Assembly: GCA_036250195.1 (NCBI GenBank)
Contig: JAVHZZ010000003.1
Coordinates: forward strand, 331,375,694 to 331,439,693
DNA length: 64,000 bases
Direction: 5' to 3'
Origin: Mixophyes australis
Lineage: Eukaryota > Chordata > Amphibia > Anura > Limnodynastidae
In this document: one piece after another, positions 35,025 to 46,810 of the stretch
How the letters are laid out: every line of letters starts with the position of its first letter
Numbering within the stretch: the first letter of the stretch is position 1
Translations under genes and position numbers: made by a program
Notes under the pieces: generated by a model
Seen by the model: the letters and a program-made list of their open reading frames with translations, nothing else
What the model was told of the DNA's origin: nothing
The model's database searches: none

Positions 35025-36135
35025 CCTGATTCATTAAGGCACGCAAAACAAATGTAATATGCGCTTTTCAAAAACACACATAAATCGGATATACGAATGT
35101 CCCTATTCAACTACAAGCGGATGTGAAGAAACATCTCTTGTTGATTACTGGTATAAATACGCTCCGTATATGTGGCAGATGCCGTATGCAGACAGACACA
35201 ACACACTGCAGGATCCAAAATATACATAGGTGATATATAAAATCCCAGCAGAATGCACACAAAAAATAAGTATTTGTTTATTGTCATCTGTTAAAAATAT
35301 AGGGCCCGATTCATTAAGGATCTTAAATGAAGATCTTATTTCAGTCTCCTGGACAAAACCATGTTACAATGCAAGGGGTGAAAATTAGTTTTCTGTTTTG
35401 CACATAAGTTAAATACTGACTTTTTTCATGTAGCACACAAATATCAACTTTAAATTTCAGTGTACAAATAAGCTATCAAGTATTTGTGTGCTACATGAAA
35501 AAACAGTCAGTATTTAACTTATGTGCAAAACAGAAAACTGCTTTGCACCCCTTGCATCGTAACATGGTTTTGTCCAGGAGACTGAAATAAGATACCTCTT
35601 CATTTAAGATCCTTAATGAATCAGGCCCATAGTCATTAGTGAAAAAACATGAAATTAATAAGTTTTTTTTATTTAATAATTTCCCTCCATGAAATACATT
35701 TATCAGGATGTTAATAATTCCTACTGTACATATGTACAAAATGCATTTTTACAGTTACTCATGATTGCAAACATATGTTGTAGCATGCATACGCGACCGT
35801 CATCACTATCACTCAGCACTTACACCTGGCCTGTAGCTGCTGCAAGTGGTAAGACTGAAAATCACCAACCTTAGAGATGCCCGAAGTTGATTTGTTCACT
35901 GCTGCAAGGGCTCGATTTTAGCACGCCCTTACTGCACAATGACTACTCGCATACACCCTGTTCCCACCCCCATTACACCCATAAAATCTTAGGCCATTGG
36001 AATTGTCTTTTGCGTTCGAAGATAATTTGTATGCACTTGTGTTCACTGACATGTAGTCCATTTCTGGGCATGGCCAGTGCAAATTAACGCAAAATACAGC
36101 ACGTATCAGCATTTACGCTCCTTAATGAATCAGGC
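35025..36135. mobile_element. Possible larger element with 'gcctgattcattaagg' ends, host of a MITE
   Basis: The left end gcctgattcattaagg (from about 35025) and the right end ccttaatgaatcaggc (to about 36135) are perfect 16-bp inverted repeats 1.1 kb apart. These equal the ends of the Harbinger-like MITE family, one copy of which (35302-35628) lies inside. The subterminal sequences differ from that MITE. It could be a distinct non-autonomous element or two chance half-elements. Confidence 0.5.
35302..35628. mobile_element. Harbinger-like MITE, copy 1, 3-bp TSD
   Basis: Ends gggcccgattcattaagga and tccttaatgaatcaggccc are flanked by ata on both sides (35299-35301 and 35629-35631). The arms contain agtctcctggacaaaaccat, gcacataagttaaatactga and tgtagcacacaaatat, mirrored on the right. 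327 bp, no coding capacity. The 3-bp TSD points to the PIF/Harbinger superfamily. Confidence 0.92.
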
Positions 36136-36463
36136 TCGTTACCTATACAAAACAGCACATCCTAGGACATTTTCAAAAAAGACAAAAGTATCAAAAAGAC
36201 ACCTCACACCTCTAATAAATTGTTACATATCACATGGTAGATCCATTTGTGCAATAGTTTACATAGTGAAACAAAATGAATTATACAATAAGATGTGCAT
36301 GTAAGATTATTTCAGTGACTGACAGTAAGGAAACTTTCAAGAGAAAACAGATAATAAATACTGGAAACAAAACAAAGCTATGCTAATGTATTTATTCTTA
36401 GGTGCTTGTATAATCCATCTTTGAAATCATCCTACATCTTTAGACATCCAGTGAAGTGCTTAC

Positions 36464-36572
36464 CGTCATCCATAATTGCTATGGTAACTCCTTTCCCTGT
36501 GTATCCCAACTCCCAAGCTTCAGCTACATTTAAATCAAGGCCCGGAGTCCCATCTGCTTGACCTGTGTTGAT
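36464..36572 (-). CDS. PCSK2: PCSK2 exon 4 (start of catalytic domain, active-site Asp)
   Basis: This 109-bp exon encodes INTGQADGTPGLDLNVAEAW then ELGYTGKGVTIAIMDD and one base of the next Gly. IMDDG holds the catalytic aspartate of the subtilisin fold (Asp167 in human PC2, from memory), the first member of the Asp/His/Ser triad. AWELGYTGKGVTI is the conserved strand leading into it. The residue before IMDDG is Ala here and Gly in human as I recall it. The acceptor is ttattag with a weak pyrimidine tract; the donor is GTAAGC. The exon enters in phase 0 and leaves in phase 1. Confidence 0.97.
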
Positions 36573-36912
36573 CTAATAAATCAAATGAAAATAATGACAA
36601 TATGTCACTGAATAGAAAAGATCAGCTCCAAAACATATTACACCGTTCACAACACATACATGATACATACAGGTGCATAATAATACTGGTAACATAAAAA
36701 AAAAAAGATTTTAGAAATGTTACAGGTATCTCCCAAAAGCAGCTCTGGTGCCCAATAGATGGTTAAAAATCCGAATGTATTTTATGTATCACATACACAT
36801 TTTATAAACTACATAATCATAAGCAATATTAGGCCTGGGCACAGGTTTAAAGGTAATTGCTCTAATCCACTTACAAACACTATATTTAAGTATAGATAAC
36901 GGCAGTGCAAGG

Positions 36913-37152
36913 CAGGGCCGGATTTACCATTAGGCAACCTAGGCAATTGCCTGGGGCCCAGAGGTCCCCAGAGGGCCCTCCCAGGGCCGGCAGTGAGACC
37001 ACCCTTTGCCCCCCCGGGCTAAAGTCTGCCAGCCAGCCCCTGACTATGGGTATATGTTATGCTAAAAAACTATAGTGCTATGGATTTTTTCAGGGAGGGG
37101 CCCCCAAACCAGTATCTTGCCTAGGGCCCCATGAGGTCTAAATCCGGCTCTG
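36913..37152. mobile_element. hAT-like MITE, 240 bp, perfect 8-bp TSD
   Basis: Ends cagggccggattta and taaatccggctctg are flanked by gtgcaagg on both sides (36905-36912 and 37153-37160). The body has the blocks gcctggggcccagaggtccc and gcctagggccccatgaggt. A non-autonomous hAT family known from many vertebrate genomes, to my recollection. Confidence 0.94.
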
Positions 37153-38006
37153 GTGCAAGGTGAGGACCAAACTAGCTGGGCAAGCCAGCTGTACAGTGTG
37201 AGTATCATTTCTTCTTTTTGCTTGGTATTCATAACAACTTTGAGCGCGTATGCTCCGATCCCAGCATTCTCTGGCAGATATGCTGCATGCTGGCACTTCT
37301 AGTTCTAGTACACGCATCACCAATCAATTAATGAATGGCTGTGCTTGCTGGAACTTGTAGTCCTAAATAGTAAATTGATGTTTTTCTCAGTCTCACTTAT
37401 TGCCCCAACCACTGCTCAGGGGGTGGAGAAGAGATAAAACGCTATCACCACAGTGCTGGTTTCCCTGGGGGCAGCGGTCAGGGGGCATATTATTCTGCAC
37501 CCCTGGTTTGCCCTTGATTTCATACGTGTGCTGACCAGGCTGGATGACAGGAGAACCCTACACTGTATGTCTCCATGTTATATTGTAACCCACCCCATCC
37601 TAGCACAGCCTGGTGCTGTTTGCAGTTTTGCAAGGGGACCTAACAATGTTTTTCTCTCCGCATTAGGGGTAGTCTGCCCAGGCTATGTGCTCTGGTTCTG
37701 ATTTCAATTTGATGAGGGTGGCATGGTGTTTAGTACTGATGTATTTATTTTATATACATTTATCGGTGTGTTATGTACATGAGCAAATATGTAATAGCAA
37801 TCTGAAAGTAGTCACAGTAATTCTAAGCAAGAATGTTCAGGGGACAAAATCAAACAAGACAACAACATATAGGAATATGAAGAAGCATATGGAAGAACAG
37901 GAGGTCAAGACAAAAAGTAAAATTATGAGAGACTGGGAGAAGATAGTAAGAGGAGAGGGACACAGGTGACAATTCAAGATAGCAGCAGAAGATCAGGATC
38001 TCTTCT

Positions 38007-38009
<3 letters not shown>

Positions 38010-38067
<58 letters not shown>

Positions 38068-38081
38068 CACATACATATACA
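38010..38081. repeat. (AT)n microsatellite with (CATA)n tail
   Basis: About 54 bases of AT dinucleotides followed by acatacacatacatatac. It lies only about 200 bp from the exon 3 donor. Confidence 0.96.
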
Positions 38082-38278
38082 GATAACCCCTTTTTTTTCA
38101 ACTTTTGCTTGTGACTGAGCAAGATATGCTGGTCATAGTTTGATATAGCAACATGCACAGACAATCTCTTATTGCAGCAATCTCCATTGAAATCATTTGG
38201 TCTAAAGGAGTTTTATTAAGCTTAAATTGTTTTACATCATATATCTATTAAAATTCAGTTTATAAGCCTTACACTTAC

Positions 38279-38392
38279 CAGATACCACTGTTTTGTAAAT
38301 AGTGGATCATTCATGTTGATATCAATGTCATTTATGTCCCTGTATCCTCGTTTCTTTCGGTCAAAGCCTTCTTGTTGCACCACTTTCCTTAC
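38279..38392 (-). CDS. PCSK2: PCSK2 exon 3 (propeptide cleavage site and start of mature enzyme)
   Basis: This 114-bp exon of 38 codons reads VRKVVQQEGFDRKKRGYRDI then NDIDINMNDPLFTKQWYL. It spans the end of the propeptide and the start of the mature protease. The RKKR motif is the autocatalytic furin-type site that frees PC2 from its propeptide, and GYRDIND would be the mature N-terminus. The first residues (VRKVV) differ from the human VKMAL as I recall it; everything after QQEGF is nearly identical. The acceptor reads attacttttcag and the donor GTAAGT. Both ends are phase 0. I searched by eye for the next exon upstream (the HHKQQLERDPR-like segment) on the minus strand up to 64000 and did not find it, so intron 2 is at least 25.6 kb. 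Confidence 0.97.
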
Positions 38393-40029
38393 CTGAAAAG
38401 TAATAAAAAGCACACTAAATACATTGCTCTCGCTGTTACTGTTAATGTACTATTCATTTATGTTTGTGATGGAGTCATAACACTTCTTCGCTCCTCTGGC
38501 ACAAGCAGAGCGTTCAGGCAAAATGGGACATTATCTTTATCCATTTATTACATATTTGTAGAGCTCTCCTTGCTGAATAAAACAAGTGGAATTCCGTGTT
38601 TGAAAGAAACTTTAACTGTACAGTAAAGCAAGTATTTTCACATAACATTTTATTCTATGTATATTATGTAGATTATATCTAATTTTGTTTAGACCAAGCA
38701 AATTTGACAACTCCCACTTTTGGAGGAAAGTCCTTTGTTCAGAAAAAAACATATGTTCAAAATTTTGCTTACAATTTAAAGAAAATAGCAAGGAATAAAA
38801 AATAAAATTATAGAAATTTAATATATTTTCCTTTCAACAACAACCAGCTTTACACACCACTCACCCAAACCAACTGGGCCCTTCTTAATCAATCCTGTCC
38901 AATAATTATTGGCAATATAGGGAGCCAGCCCCCCCAACCCCATTCCTCTTCCATTGATCCAGAGAGTTGGTTTTCGTCACAGCACTCAACCAGTGGAGGA
39001 CTCAGTCCATTCACAACACTTCAGTAAAGCTCTATGGTAACCAATCCGTAGCACTTTATTGAAGCACTAAGGACTGCTTGTAGTGTGTTTGTTTTCCCTG
39101 TGTGAGCAAAAATGCCAGCAAACTGGCTGTCTGATTTATGTGACAGGGAAGGTCTCACAATGGTGAGTCTACCTATTTGCTATTGAAATATCCCTTCTCC
39201 CCCACTTTGACATCCCCTCTCCACACCTAGCACTGTATTTCCCCACACAAAGTTGGGGATTCCTCTATCATACTGACATTACTGTTTGATATTGTACATG
39301 GTTTGAAATGTGACACTTAAGCTTTGTTAGAAAAATATAAAAAATATATACTTTTTATTGTTTTTGCAGACATAAATGCATATTGTCAGACTTGCTTTTT
39401 GCTTTCCATACATACATTATACATTGGGCCCAAAATAGGGGCTATTAAAAAGAAAATATCATTTAAATTCCAGCTTGAACCACAATTATTATATTGTTAA
39501 GATCAAAATAAAAAACTTTTATAAATAATTCAGTACAAATATAAATTGTTCAGATATAAAAGGTCCTTTACGAGGCAAACCAATGTAAGGGTGCAATACA
39601 TTTCTATCTGCTCAAAAGTTCAAAATGATCTGCCTTGCGCATAGCAAAAAGCACACCCAAAGCAAGTCTTCAAAAGTACTCAGAATACACATCATCTCAA
39701 TGTCTGCAGTGACCCCATAGGTGCGCAATGACATCATCTAGAATTCCCTTTAATTGCCCAAATGTTTTTTTTTGCTTTACTATGTGTCAATGCCAACATG
39801 CCCAAGCAGTCAATTTCTGCCGTGGTGTGATGCAACCTTATAGTTCCACACACTTAAATAATGATTTAGTAACTTTTACATGTTATCCACACACACATTA
39901 CAATAGGGAGGGGGGTCAGGAAGAACCCTATGCTATTCAACACAGTGTTGGTATTTGTAACGATCTGCTTACAGCTTGCTGCTTGTATTTGCAGCTCCTG
40001 TCTCCTGGAGTTTTGGACTGTATTATTGT

Positions 40030-40415
40030 GTTTCATTTTATGTGTTAGCAGCAGTACCTCTGATAACCAGAGGTGCTGCAATTGTGCCTGCTTTTGTGTT
40101 TTAGGAGTTAACCTTTCTGTTCACTCATTATCCCATGCACCTGGGTGTGTTCCATTTAAACCTGTCTTTCCCAGCAGTCATTGCTGGTTATTGTTGTCAT
40201 ATCCTGATGGTATACTCTATGGTCACTTCCTCCTGGATTCATGCTGCCTGGAATCTTTCCTCACCTCCCATTTACCTGCAACCGCTGTACATCTGGTAAT
40301 TTCTGCAATTTCATTATTTGATCACCTGTTCATACTCTCCAGCAATAAACATTGTTGTTTTTTCACCTTATCCATGGCTCCTTAGCTGTATTTCTTCATT
40401 GATCCGTGACAGTAT
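40030..40415 (+). mobile_element. Degraded LTR-like element
   Basis: Shares ordered blocks with 2150-2600 (gcagtacct, gttaacct, tttaaacctgtct, cattgctgg, cctggattc, AATAAA at 40344-40349, ggctccttagctgt, gtgacag). Reading frames inside are not retroviral or retrotransposon proteins. Termini and TSD not found. Confidence 0.5.
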
Positions 40416-41054
40416 TATCTGGGAGGAGGAACATATTCTAGAAGGCCTAACTTTCCTAGAGAATTCAGTCGCTTAACTGTCCAGATTGTGTCTAGATCAC
40501 ATTATGACTGGGGGACTCCATACAATCGCTGTTATAGTGTAACCAACCCAGAATGGTGTAGCCTGGTGGTTATTGGCACTTGTATATGCTCTTTATTCCT
40601 ATACATTGGTGGTAACCAGCCCCGGCTATAAGTACTGGCATTAGTTACTGTTTTGCTGGGAGAGTGGGCAGGTGGACAGCTATATTTATTTGTATTTATT
40701 TAACCTTTTTTTCTAATACTAAATACATGTGCTGATGATGATCATCATCAACATGTATCCTTCTTTCATGGCTCGGGTAGCTGAAAGTTCCACCTCCAAA
40801 GAGTATCTGGAGCTGTGACCTACTCTGAATAGGCTGCATTTCCAGGGAAAAGTGCCCTTACTGTAAATGATTTGCTCTTGCATGCACCCAGTCTAACTCT
40901 ACAGGCATAGGGGGGGTCACAAATGCATCTGAACCTACACTAAATATTTTATGTTGTTTTATCCCCCACATTCAGATATTTATGTCTGAGAATTGAACTC
41001 TAATTCAGAACCAAAGATGGGATCAGCGCATATAAACCAGGCACACATGTCAGA

Positions 41055-41105
41055 GCAGTATATGTAAAGAATAGGAGCAGTGTATGTAAAGAATAGGAGC
41101 AGTAG
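41055..41105. repeat. 23-bp tandem duplication
   Basis: The 23-bp unit agcagtgtatgtaaagaata then gga occurs twice in a row with one change. Confidence 0.85.
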
Positions 41106-43237
41106 ATATCTGGGTACAACTTAGTAAACTGGAAAATACCATAAGCATGTGGCTCATTGGTATAGTATGTTATATTATATGTGTACTGTTTGTAAAACTA
41201 ACTATATTATGTTGTTTATATCTGCACTGAGGTCTCTAGGACTGTCTTTGCTATTTGTATAACTAGCACGAGAGGGTGGAAAGGATGGAAGTATTTAGCA
41301 AGGCCATCAAGGAAAAGTACAAACATTGTGCAAGTAAGTAATAATAATACTCCTATTTCTAATATATTACAGAAACATTATCCAGCATAGTGAAATGGTA
41401 AATGAATAAAACAGACCACTCGTCATATTGTCCTGCCTAATAAAGAGAATAGGGGAAAGTAAAGAAAACCTAAAGACGGATAACTTTGCACCACATTTAT
41501 ACACACTGTCCTTGCAGTTTTCATAAATGCCACTCTTAAGCCTTTTCTGTCTGACCTGGTGTAGGACAGGTGTATAACTTGCGTGACGGACATCACACTT
41601 GATTAAAGCTGCTAACTAGTGGTGCGGCCAGTGCTTCAGAATGTCAGTTAATTAAATGATTTAATTTGCAGAATAGCTGCATAAATGGCACCCCAAGTAT
41701 ACTTATACTGACTGTAGGTCAATATTAGAACAGCCATAGCAAATAGGCTTCTGCACTGAGCCTCCCTCAAAGAACACATATAACATTTCATCTGACAAAC
41801 CATTGGCTCCTGCAGAGCAGAGTGTATGTTTACTGTGAAGCTATTATTAGACTATGTTACTAGGTTGTAATTTGATGGACACGCATCTCCCTCATGGAGA
41901 AAACATTGGATCTTGTCAAACAATCACATCTCAGTGGTAGACATCACCTCCAGGGATCACAAGCTGTGACACATAATCACTAAAGATGCATATAGAAAGC
42001 ATTGACATTTCATCCCAAGTAAAAGACTCTTTTAAGCCTGTCAGTATTTATCCATTGCCTTAGAACATGACTGGCAGAAGTGAAAGAGTTTGCTCTACTG
42101 TGGAGTCCATTTGTGAAGCACACAGGATCTGCACAACAAATAGGTTTAATTTATTACTAGTAGCCTATCTGGACCACCCAGCAAATGTCAAGGTGCGCAT
42201 TTACTGCTAAATTTTGGAGAAGCCTCCGTAAACTACATGTGGTCCTAAGTTTGTGGGGAAAACAAAATCCCATTTTTGTATGGGTCAACAAGACTAGGCA
42301 TAACCATGCACCTATTCCTTGCTTGGCAGAGAATGACTTCACTAAGCCCAACTACTTCAATACGATGATTCAAAATTGTTCTCCTCCGACACCTATGCTG
42401 CCATCTTGCTATACTTTGATCTGCAATCACATGCACTTCTACACAAACCAAGGTCTTTCTCTTTTTTTGTTACTATAACCCAACTGCGTAACAGAACAGA
42501 GCCACAACCATTTCCCCATCTCCGTGACATGATGATTTTATAGACACAGTTTGAATGGCCAAAATGGAACTAAGGATGTGTTGGTTAAACCTTCCACCAC
42601 TGTGAAACTGAATGTTCCACTGCAAGGTTGCTCATCTCTAGTCAGAGGTATATTAGTCTTAGATAAAATTAAGAGTAATAGCCACTGAATAGAGACATTA
42701 CAAAACAGAGGAAATTGCAGAGAGCAGTGATTTAAGAAAAATATTCAATCCAAGATTCACAAAAGGATGCCAAAAGTGGAGTCTCTCTTGGTCCCATCTT
42801 AGCTGGATTTTGGGTGGGGAAAATGAGTATGCACATCAATGGCTTAATATTGGTCCATGTGGCCACATCCCTACTAAGCTCTGCATACAGCACCAGCGTT
42901 TGCAAAGGGGGTGGCGTCCTAGAAGATCCATGTCAATGTTGCTCTCAGCAGTCCTACAACATACTATATATCTTTTGTATTATTGATTTTAGAATTCCTC
43001 TGTAATATGTATGCCATTATTCTATTCTTCATTTGTTTTTAATTCTGCTATTCCTAAATACTCAATAGCCTTAAGGCATATGACTTTCTTAGGCCCTACA
43101 TCTTGCACTCTATTTCTTAGCATGATGACAGGGTCCAGTGACTTAGAGAAGTCAGTGAACACTGCAATATTTTCATCTTGCACCAGAATGCCTGGATCAT
43201 GTAAAACATGTGATTTTATTTCTAACAGAGCACATGT

Positions 43238-43912
43238 ACCGCATAAACTTGAGTATAAGCCGAGGCACCTAATTTTATCACAAAAAACTGGTAAAACCTA
43301 TTGACTCGAGTATAAGCTTATGGAGGGAAATGACTTGCTTCTTTTAATAAACTCAGGCTCCCAAAATGTCTCCAAATGTACCAAAAAATCAGCAACCATG
43401 TTAGTAAGGTGTATATAGCATGTATATATAGTGTATATAGTGTTCACATGGGATAGCAGATGCCACAATTTGGAAAATATTGGAGAGGATATGTTTGTCA
43501 TTAATAATTACCAGATAAACTGCTCACCCCAGGTACTGCGCCCGTCTCCTACTAGGCTCTCTTTAGGACAGTACACACATCTTGCATCTCTTTCTCATTG
43601 ACGAGGAGCTCTGGATGTGTCCCCCTGTGTTTACTCTCCTCAATGCCTGGTAGGGAGGGAGGGATTTTCTTCAGCCCTTAACTTCCGCAGTGGAACGCAT
43701 GTGCGTTCCACTAACAGGAAGTTCAGCATTTGGAATGCAAGTTTGCATTCCAAATGCCGAACTTCCTGTCAGTGGAACGCACATGCGTTCCACGGTGGAA
43801 GTTAAGAGCTGAGGGACCGGAGAACAGGTAAGTCACTCAAGTATAAGCCGAGAGGGGGTTTTTCAGCATAAAAAATGTGCTGAAAAAGTCGGCTTATACT
43901 CAAGTATATACG
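43238..43912. mobile_element. Mariner-like non-autonomous element with nested palindrome
   Basis: The left end ccgcataaacttgagtataa then gccga and the right end tcggcttatactcaagtata then tacgg are inverted repeats, each bordered by TA, the TSD of Tc1/mariner elements. A second copy of the subterminal motif lies inside each end (actcgagtataagctta; actcaagtataagccgag). Between 43678 and 43804 is an almost perfect palindrome (agtggaacgcatgtgcgttc arms around gaatgcaagtttgcattc) that may be a separate insertion. The family 'ccgtatatactcgagtataa' is widespread in amphibians by memory. Confidence 0.75.
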
Positions 43913-44251
43913 GTATTTAGATCTACAACATTGGCTGTCTCTTTCATAATTTTGGAGATTTATCAATTGAAATACTACATTTTTAATTTATTTTTTAAAA
44001 TGTGAATGTGGCTTGTATTGTCTGGGCCACACTTCCTAAACATTATGATGGTGCTTTTTAAAACACTACTGCAACATGATTAAACAGAGAACAAACTAAA
44101 ATATTGTGTTTCAAATGATAGGGGAAAAGCTGATGGTCTGGGGTTTACTGTTTGTACTCAAAATGTGCTCAAATCAGGGGGCAGGGGTAGATTGAAGTAT
44201 TTTTCACAAGGACAGCTTTTTGGATCTTTTGATTGGGAACTATGTACACCA

Positions 44252-44431
44252 AGGTGTAAATTTATCAAGCTGCAGGTCTGAAAAAGTGAAGATGTTGGAT
44301 ATAGCAACCAGTCAGATCAATCTAGCTGTCATTTTATAGAATATACTAAATAAATGATAACTAAAATCTGATTGGTTGCTATAAGCAACATCTTCACTTT
44401 TTCAAACCCGCAGCTTGATAAATTTACTCTC
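44252..44431. mobile_element. Palindromic MITE ('agcaaccaatcag' family), diverged
   Basis: Ends ggtgtaaatttatcaagctg and cagcttgataaatttactc, arms aaaagtgaagatgttg and caacatcttcacttttt; the core has agcaaccagtcagat and atctgattggttgct. Confidence 0.82.
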
Positions 44432-45119
44432 AAGGGTAATTTAATAGGACGTACTATTTTTCATATATACTCTTATAGTTCATACATTTATGGCAGATTT
44501 TTCTGTTACTAATACATTTTATATTACATGTATATATTATATATATTATTGTATGTATTGTTATGATGGATGTGTAACTAGGGTTTCTATGTATAGATCA
44601 TCAGAGGGGTAATTATTAAGGCAGAAAATGAGTTAACATTGTTAATTAGAGCACTTTTGTTTTCCAGTTTTCATTAGTGATTTGCCTGGAGGATATAGGT
44701 TTAATAGTTGGACTCTGGTGCCCTGCTATGTTTCTGAAGACGTCACACATTAAGTGGAGAGATGCTTTGAGGTTTTTATAACACCGAACATGCTTTCCAT
44801 TATACTGCTATTCTGTGGTCTCTCATGAAAACTACTGTTATTGGATCAGTCACGGTTGCAAGTCACAAAGATAAAAAAAAAATGATTGACAATCGTTTTG
44901 GGATTTCTGCTCTTATTTGAGTGAATTGTGGAAGCCGGAGCCTATACAATTTCCTGCAGCAGACTGCATGCAGCTGGTAAGTAGTTCCCATGCGAGCCAC
45001 GGGTCCACAGCATCATCACACATTTCAGTTGATTCGGGCAGCATATGGTGAGACAGCTTATTGCCAAACGGGATTAAATTATATATTTCTACACCAATCT
45101 ATTTGTTTGTGACTCTGAT

Positions 45120-46043
45120 ATTTTTTTGAACACTTTATTTAGAAAGTAAACAGATAAGAGCAAGTACAATAAATAGCACAGTACCAACACACAAATCGTT
45201 TCCTTCAGTTGTTGCATTATATAGCAGGTAAAGGTGAACTAGGGGAAAGAGGGACAAGATAGCGTGGGAAAGGGGGGCAAAAATGGGGGAAGGGGGAGAA
45301 AAGGTGGGGAGGGGGCAGGGAGAGAAACTGGTGCATACCCCACATGGAATCAAACGCCAGGCATAGGTAAACAAATATACAGTGATCCATAACAGACACA
45401 AAACTAACCAATCAAGCAGCATAGTCCAGAGCAGCGGTGGCCAACCTGTGACTCTAGAGCCACATGTGGCTCTCTGGGCTTTGAAATGTGGCTCCTGGTT
45501 GGGAGCATCAACAAAGTATAGTTGTCCAGGCGCCGGTAGGGGTAGACTGGAACTTTTTCAGCTTCAGCTGCTAAACTGACCGAGAGCAGCAGCATCTTGT
45601 GTGCTCCTCTGAACAAGGCAGAGAGGCCACAGTGTCACAGAATCCAATCAGGGATGGAGGAGGAGAGAGTGTAGTGTACTCCTCCTCCTTCCTCTGTGCG
45701 GGCAAGTAAGGGGTATGTGAGATCTGATGGCATGCGAAGAGGCTGATGGGCATGTAAGGAGATGTGATGGCATTTGGGGAGATATGATAGAATGTGTGTA
45801 GGTCTATAGGCATGTGAGTGGGGGTGTTGATTGGTATTTATGGAGTATTTGGGAAGGTCTGATGGCACGTATGAGGAATTATACTGGGTATATGTATATG
45901 CACACACATATTAAAGGTAAAGTTTGCTCTTTACAGTACCTATAGATATTTTTTGGCTCTTGGTCTCTGACTGGTTGGCTTTGCTGCTCCAGAGGAAATC
46001 ATTGCCTAGCTCAAAGGACTCGGAGGCGGCTCATGACCTAGGC
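45120..46043 (-). mobile_element. L1-like 3' fragment with 11-bp TSD, host of a hAT element
   Basis: On the plus strand the fragment starts with a T-rich run and aacactttatttagaaag, followed by a purine-rich zone, the pattern of a minus-strand LINE 3' end. The sequence gtgactctgat occurs on both sides (45109-45119 and 46044-46054), consistent with target-primed reverse transcription. Without the nested hAT (45432-45986) plus one TSD copy, about 360 bp of LINE remain. The minus-strand open frames here are UTR. Confidence 0.68.
45432..45986. mobile_element. hAT-like element, 555 bp, 8-bp TSD with one mismatch
   Basis: Ends cagcggtggccaacctgtga and ggttggctttgctg are imperfect inverted repeats; subterminal blocks 'gagccacatgtggctctctg' and 'tttttggctcttggtctctg' are typical of the family. 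Flanks are gtccagag (45424-45431) and ctccagag (45987-45994). The middle (45700-45900) has loosely repeated 'gatctgatggcatg' phrases about 30-40 bp apart. Confidence 0.87.
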
Positions 46044-46810
46044 GTGACTCTGATTTTTTTAAGAACTTTGCTTTGATTATAATAATGATACAAAGACAGT
46101 GATTAATTCCAGAGATTGAGAGACCACATATTTAGTTTATATCAAGAGGATTGTTACAGTTTCTTGGACAGTAGTGGTGATATAGGTGTGAAAAATTGTA
46201 TAATTTATATATTAACTTTTGTGTAGCTTGCATTGGTAGTGCATGAAACCCAGATCTATAGAATAAGTTGTAATATTGTACTCTGTGGGTGATAAGACCA
46301 GCTTCGCGCCCCCCATTTACAAAGGTTATCTATGGCTATTGATCGGAGAAACCAGTAGCCTCTTTAACACCTGACATCTGAACACAATCCTTTGTAGTCC
46401 CAAAACATGCAGATTGCTTTACAAAAAGGTGACTTGTTTGGGCTTTCCAAATGATTGTCGGATCTCTGGGATCTAAACAAAGGTTTTATTATCAGTTTTG
46501 CAGTTATGTTTTTATGTCATTAGAATATACCTTGAGTTTCTCAGGAAGAGATAAGAACCCTTGGAAAGCTGAAATTGCATAACATCTCAAGTTCCTACCA
46601 TAATTGATGATTGGGTGAAGACCTCATTCGTTCTAAGATCTGCTTTTGGCTCTTTTGGCTGCTGTTTATTGCTGGACATAACAGCATTCATGCTCTGCTG
46701 CAGAACACAATTGTACATTAGGTTTATTTGATTCATAAATGTTCCCTTGGTAATTTATGTTTCTGGTCCTGTAGTATCTTCATTATACTATAGTATATGT
46801 TTTTTCTTTT

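Larger units (their letters stand above)
30833..36463 (-). other. PCSK2: PCSK2 intron 4
   Basis: Intron of 5.6 kb. Identified content: a solo LTR (32710-33394), a 27-bp minisatellite (33915-34085), a 42-bp minisatellite (34314-34757), and a Harbinger-like MITE (35302-35628) apparently nested in a larger element with the same kind of ends (35025-36135). A degenerate tandem repeat of roughly 50 bp lies at 31868-32078. Nothing is recognised in 30840-31860, 32080-32700, 33400-33900 and 36140-36460. Confidence 0.85.
36573..38278 (-). other. PCSK2: PCSK2 intron 3
   Basis: Intron of 1.7 kb. It holds one hAT element with a perfect 8-bp TSD (36913-37152) and an (AT)n tract (38010-38063). 37160-38000 has short open frames in several directions but no recognisable protein or repeat. 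Confidence 0.85.

Noticed and set aside
37230..37370. Possible hAT MITE related to 22449 (cagcatgctgg-like phrases)
   Set aside because: Phrases such as ctggaacttgtagtcc resemble that family, but there are no paired ends or TSD.
39930..40385. Cysteine- and serine-rich open frame of 151 codons, possible secreted protein
   Set aside because: It coincides with a pyrimidine-rich LTR-like element that has a relative at 2150; such sequence gives Cys/Ser/Leu-rich frames by composition.
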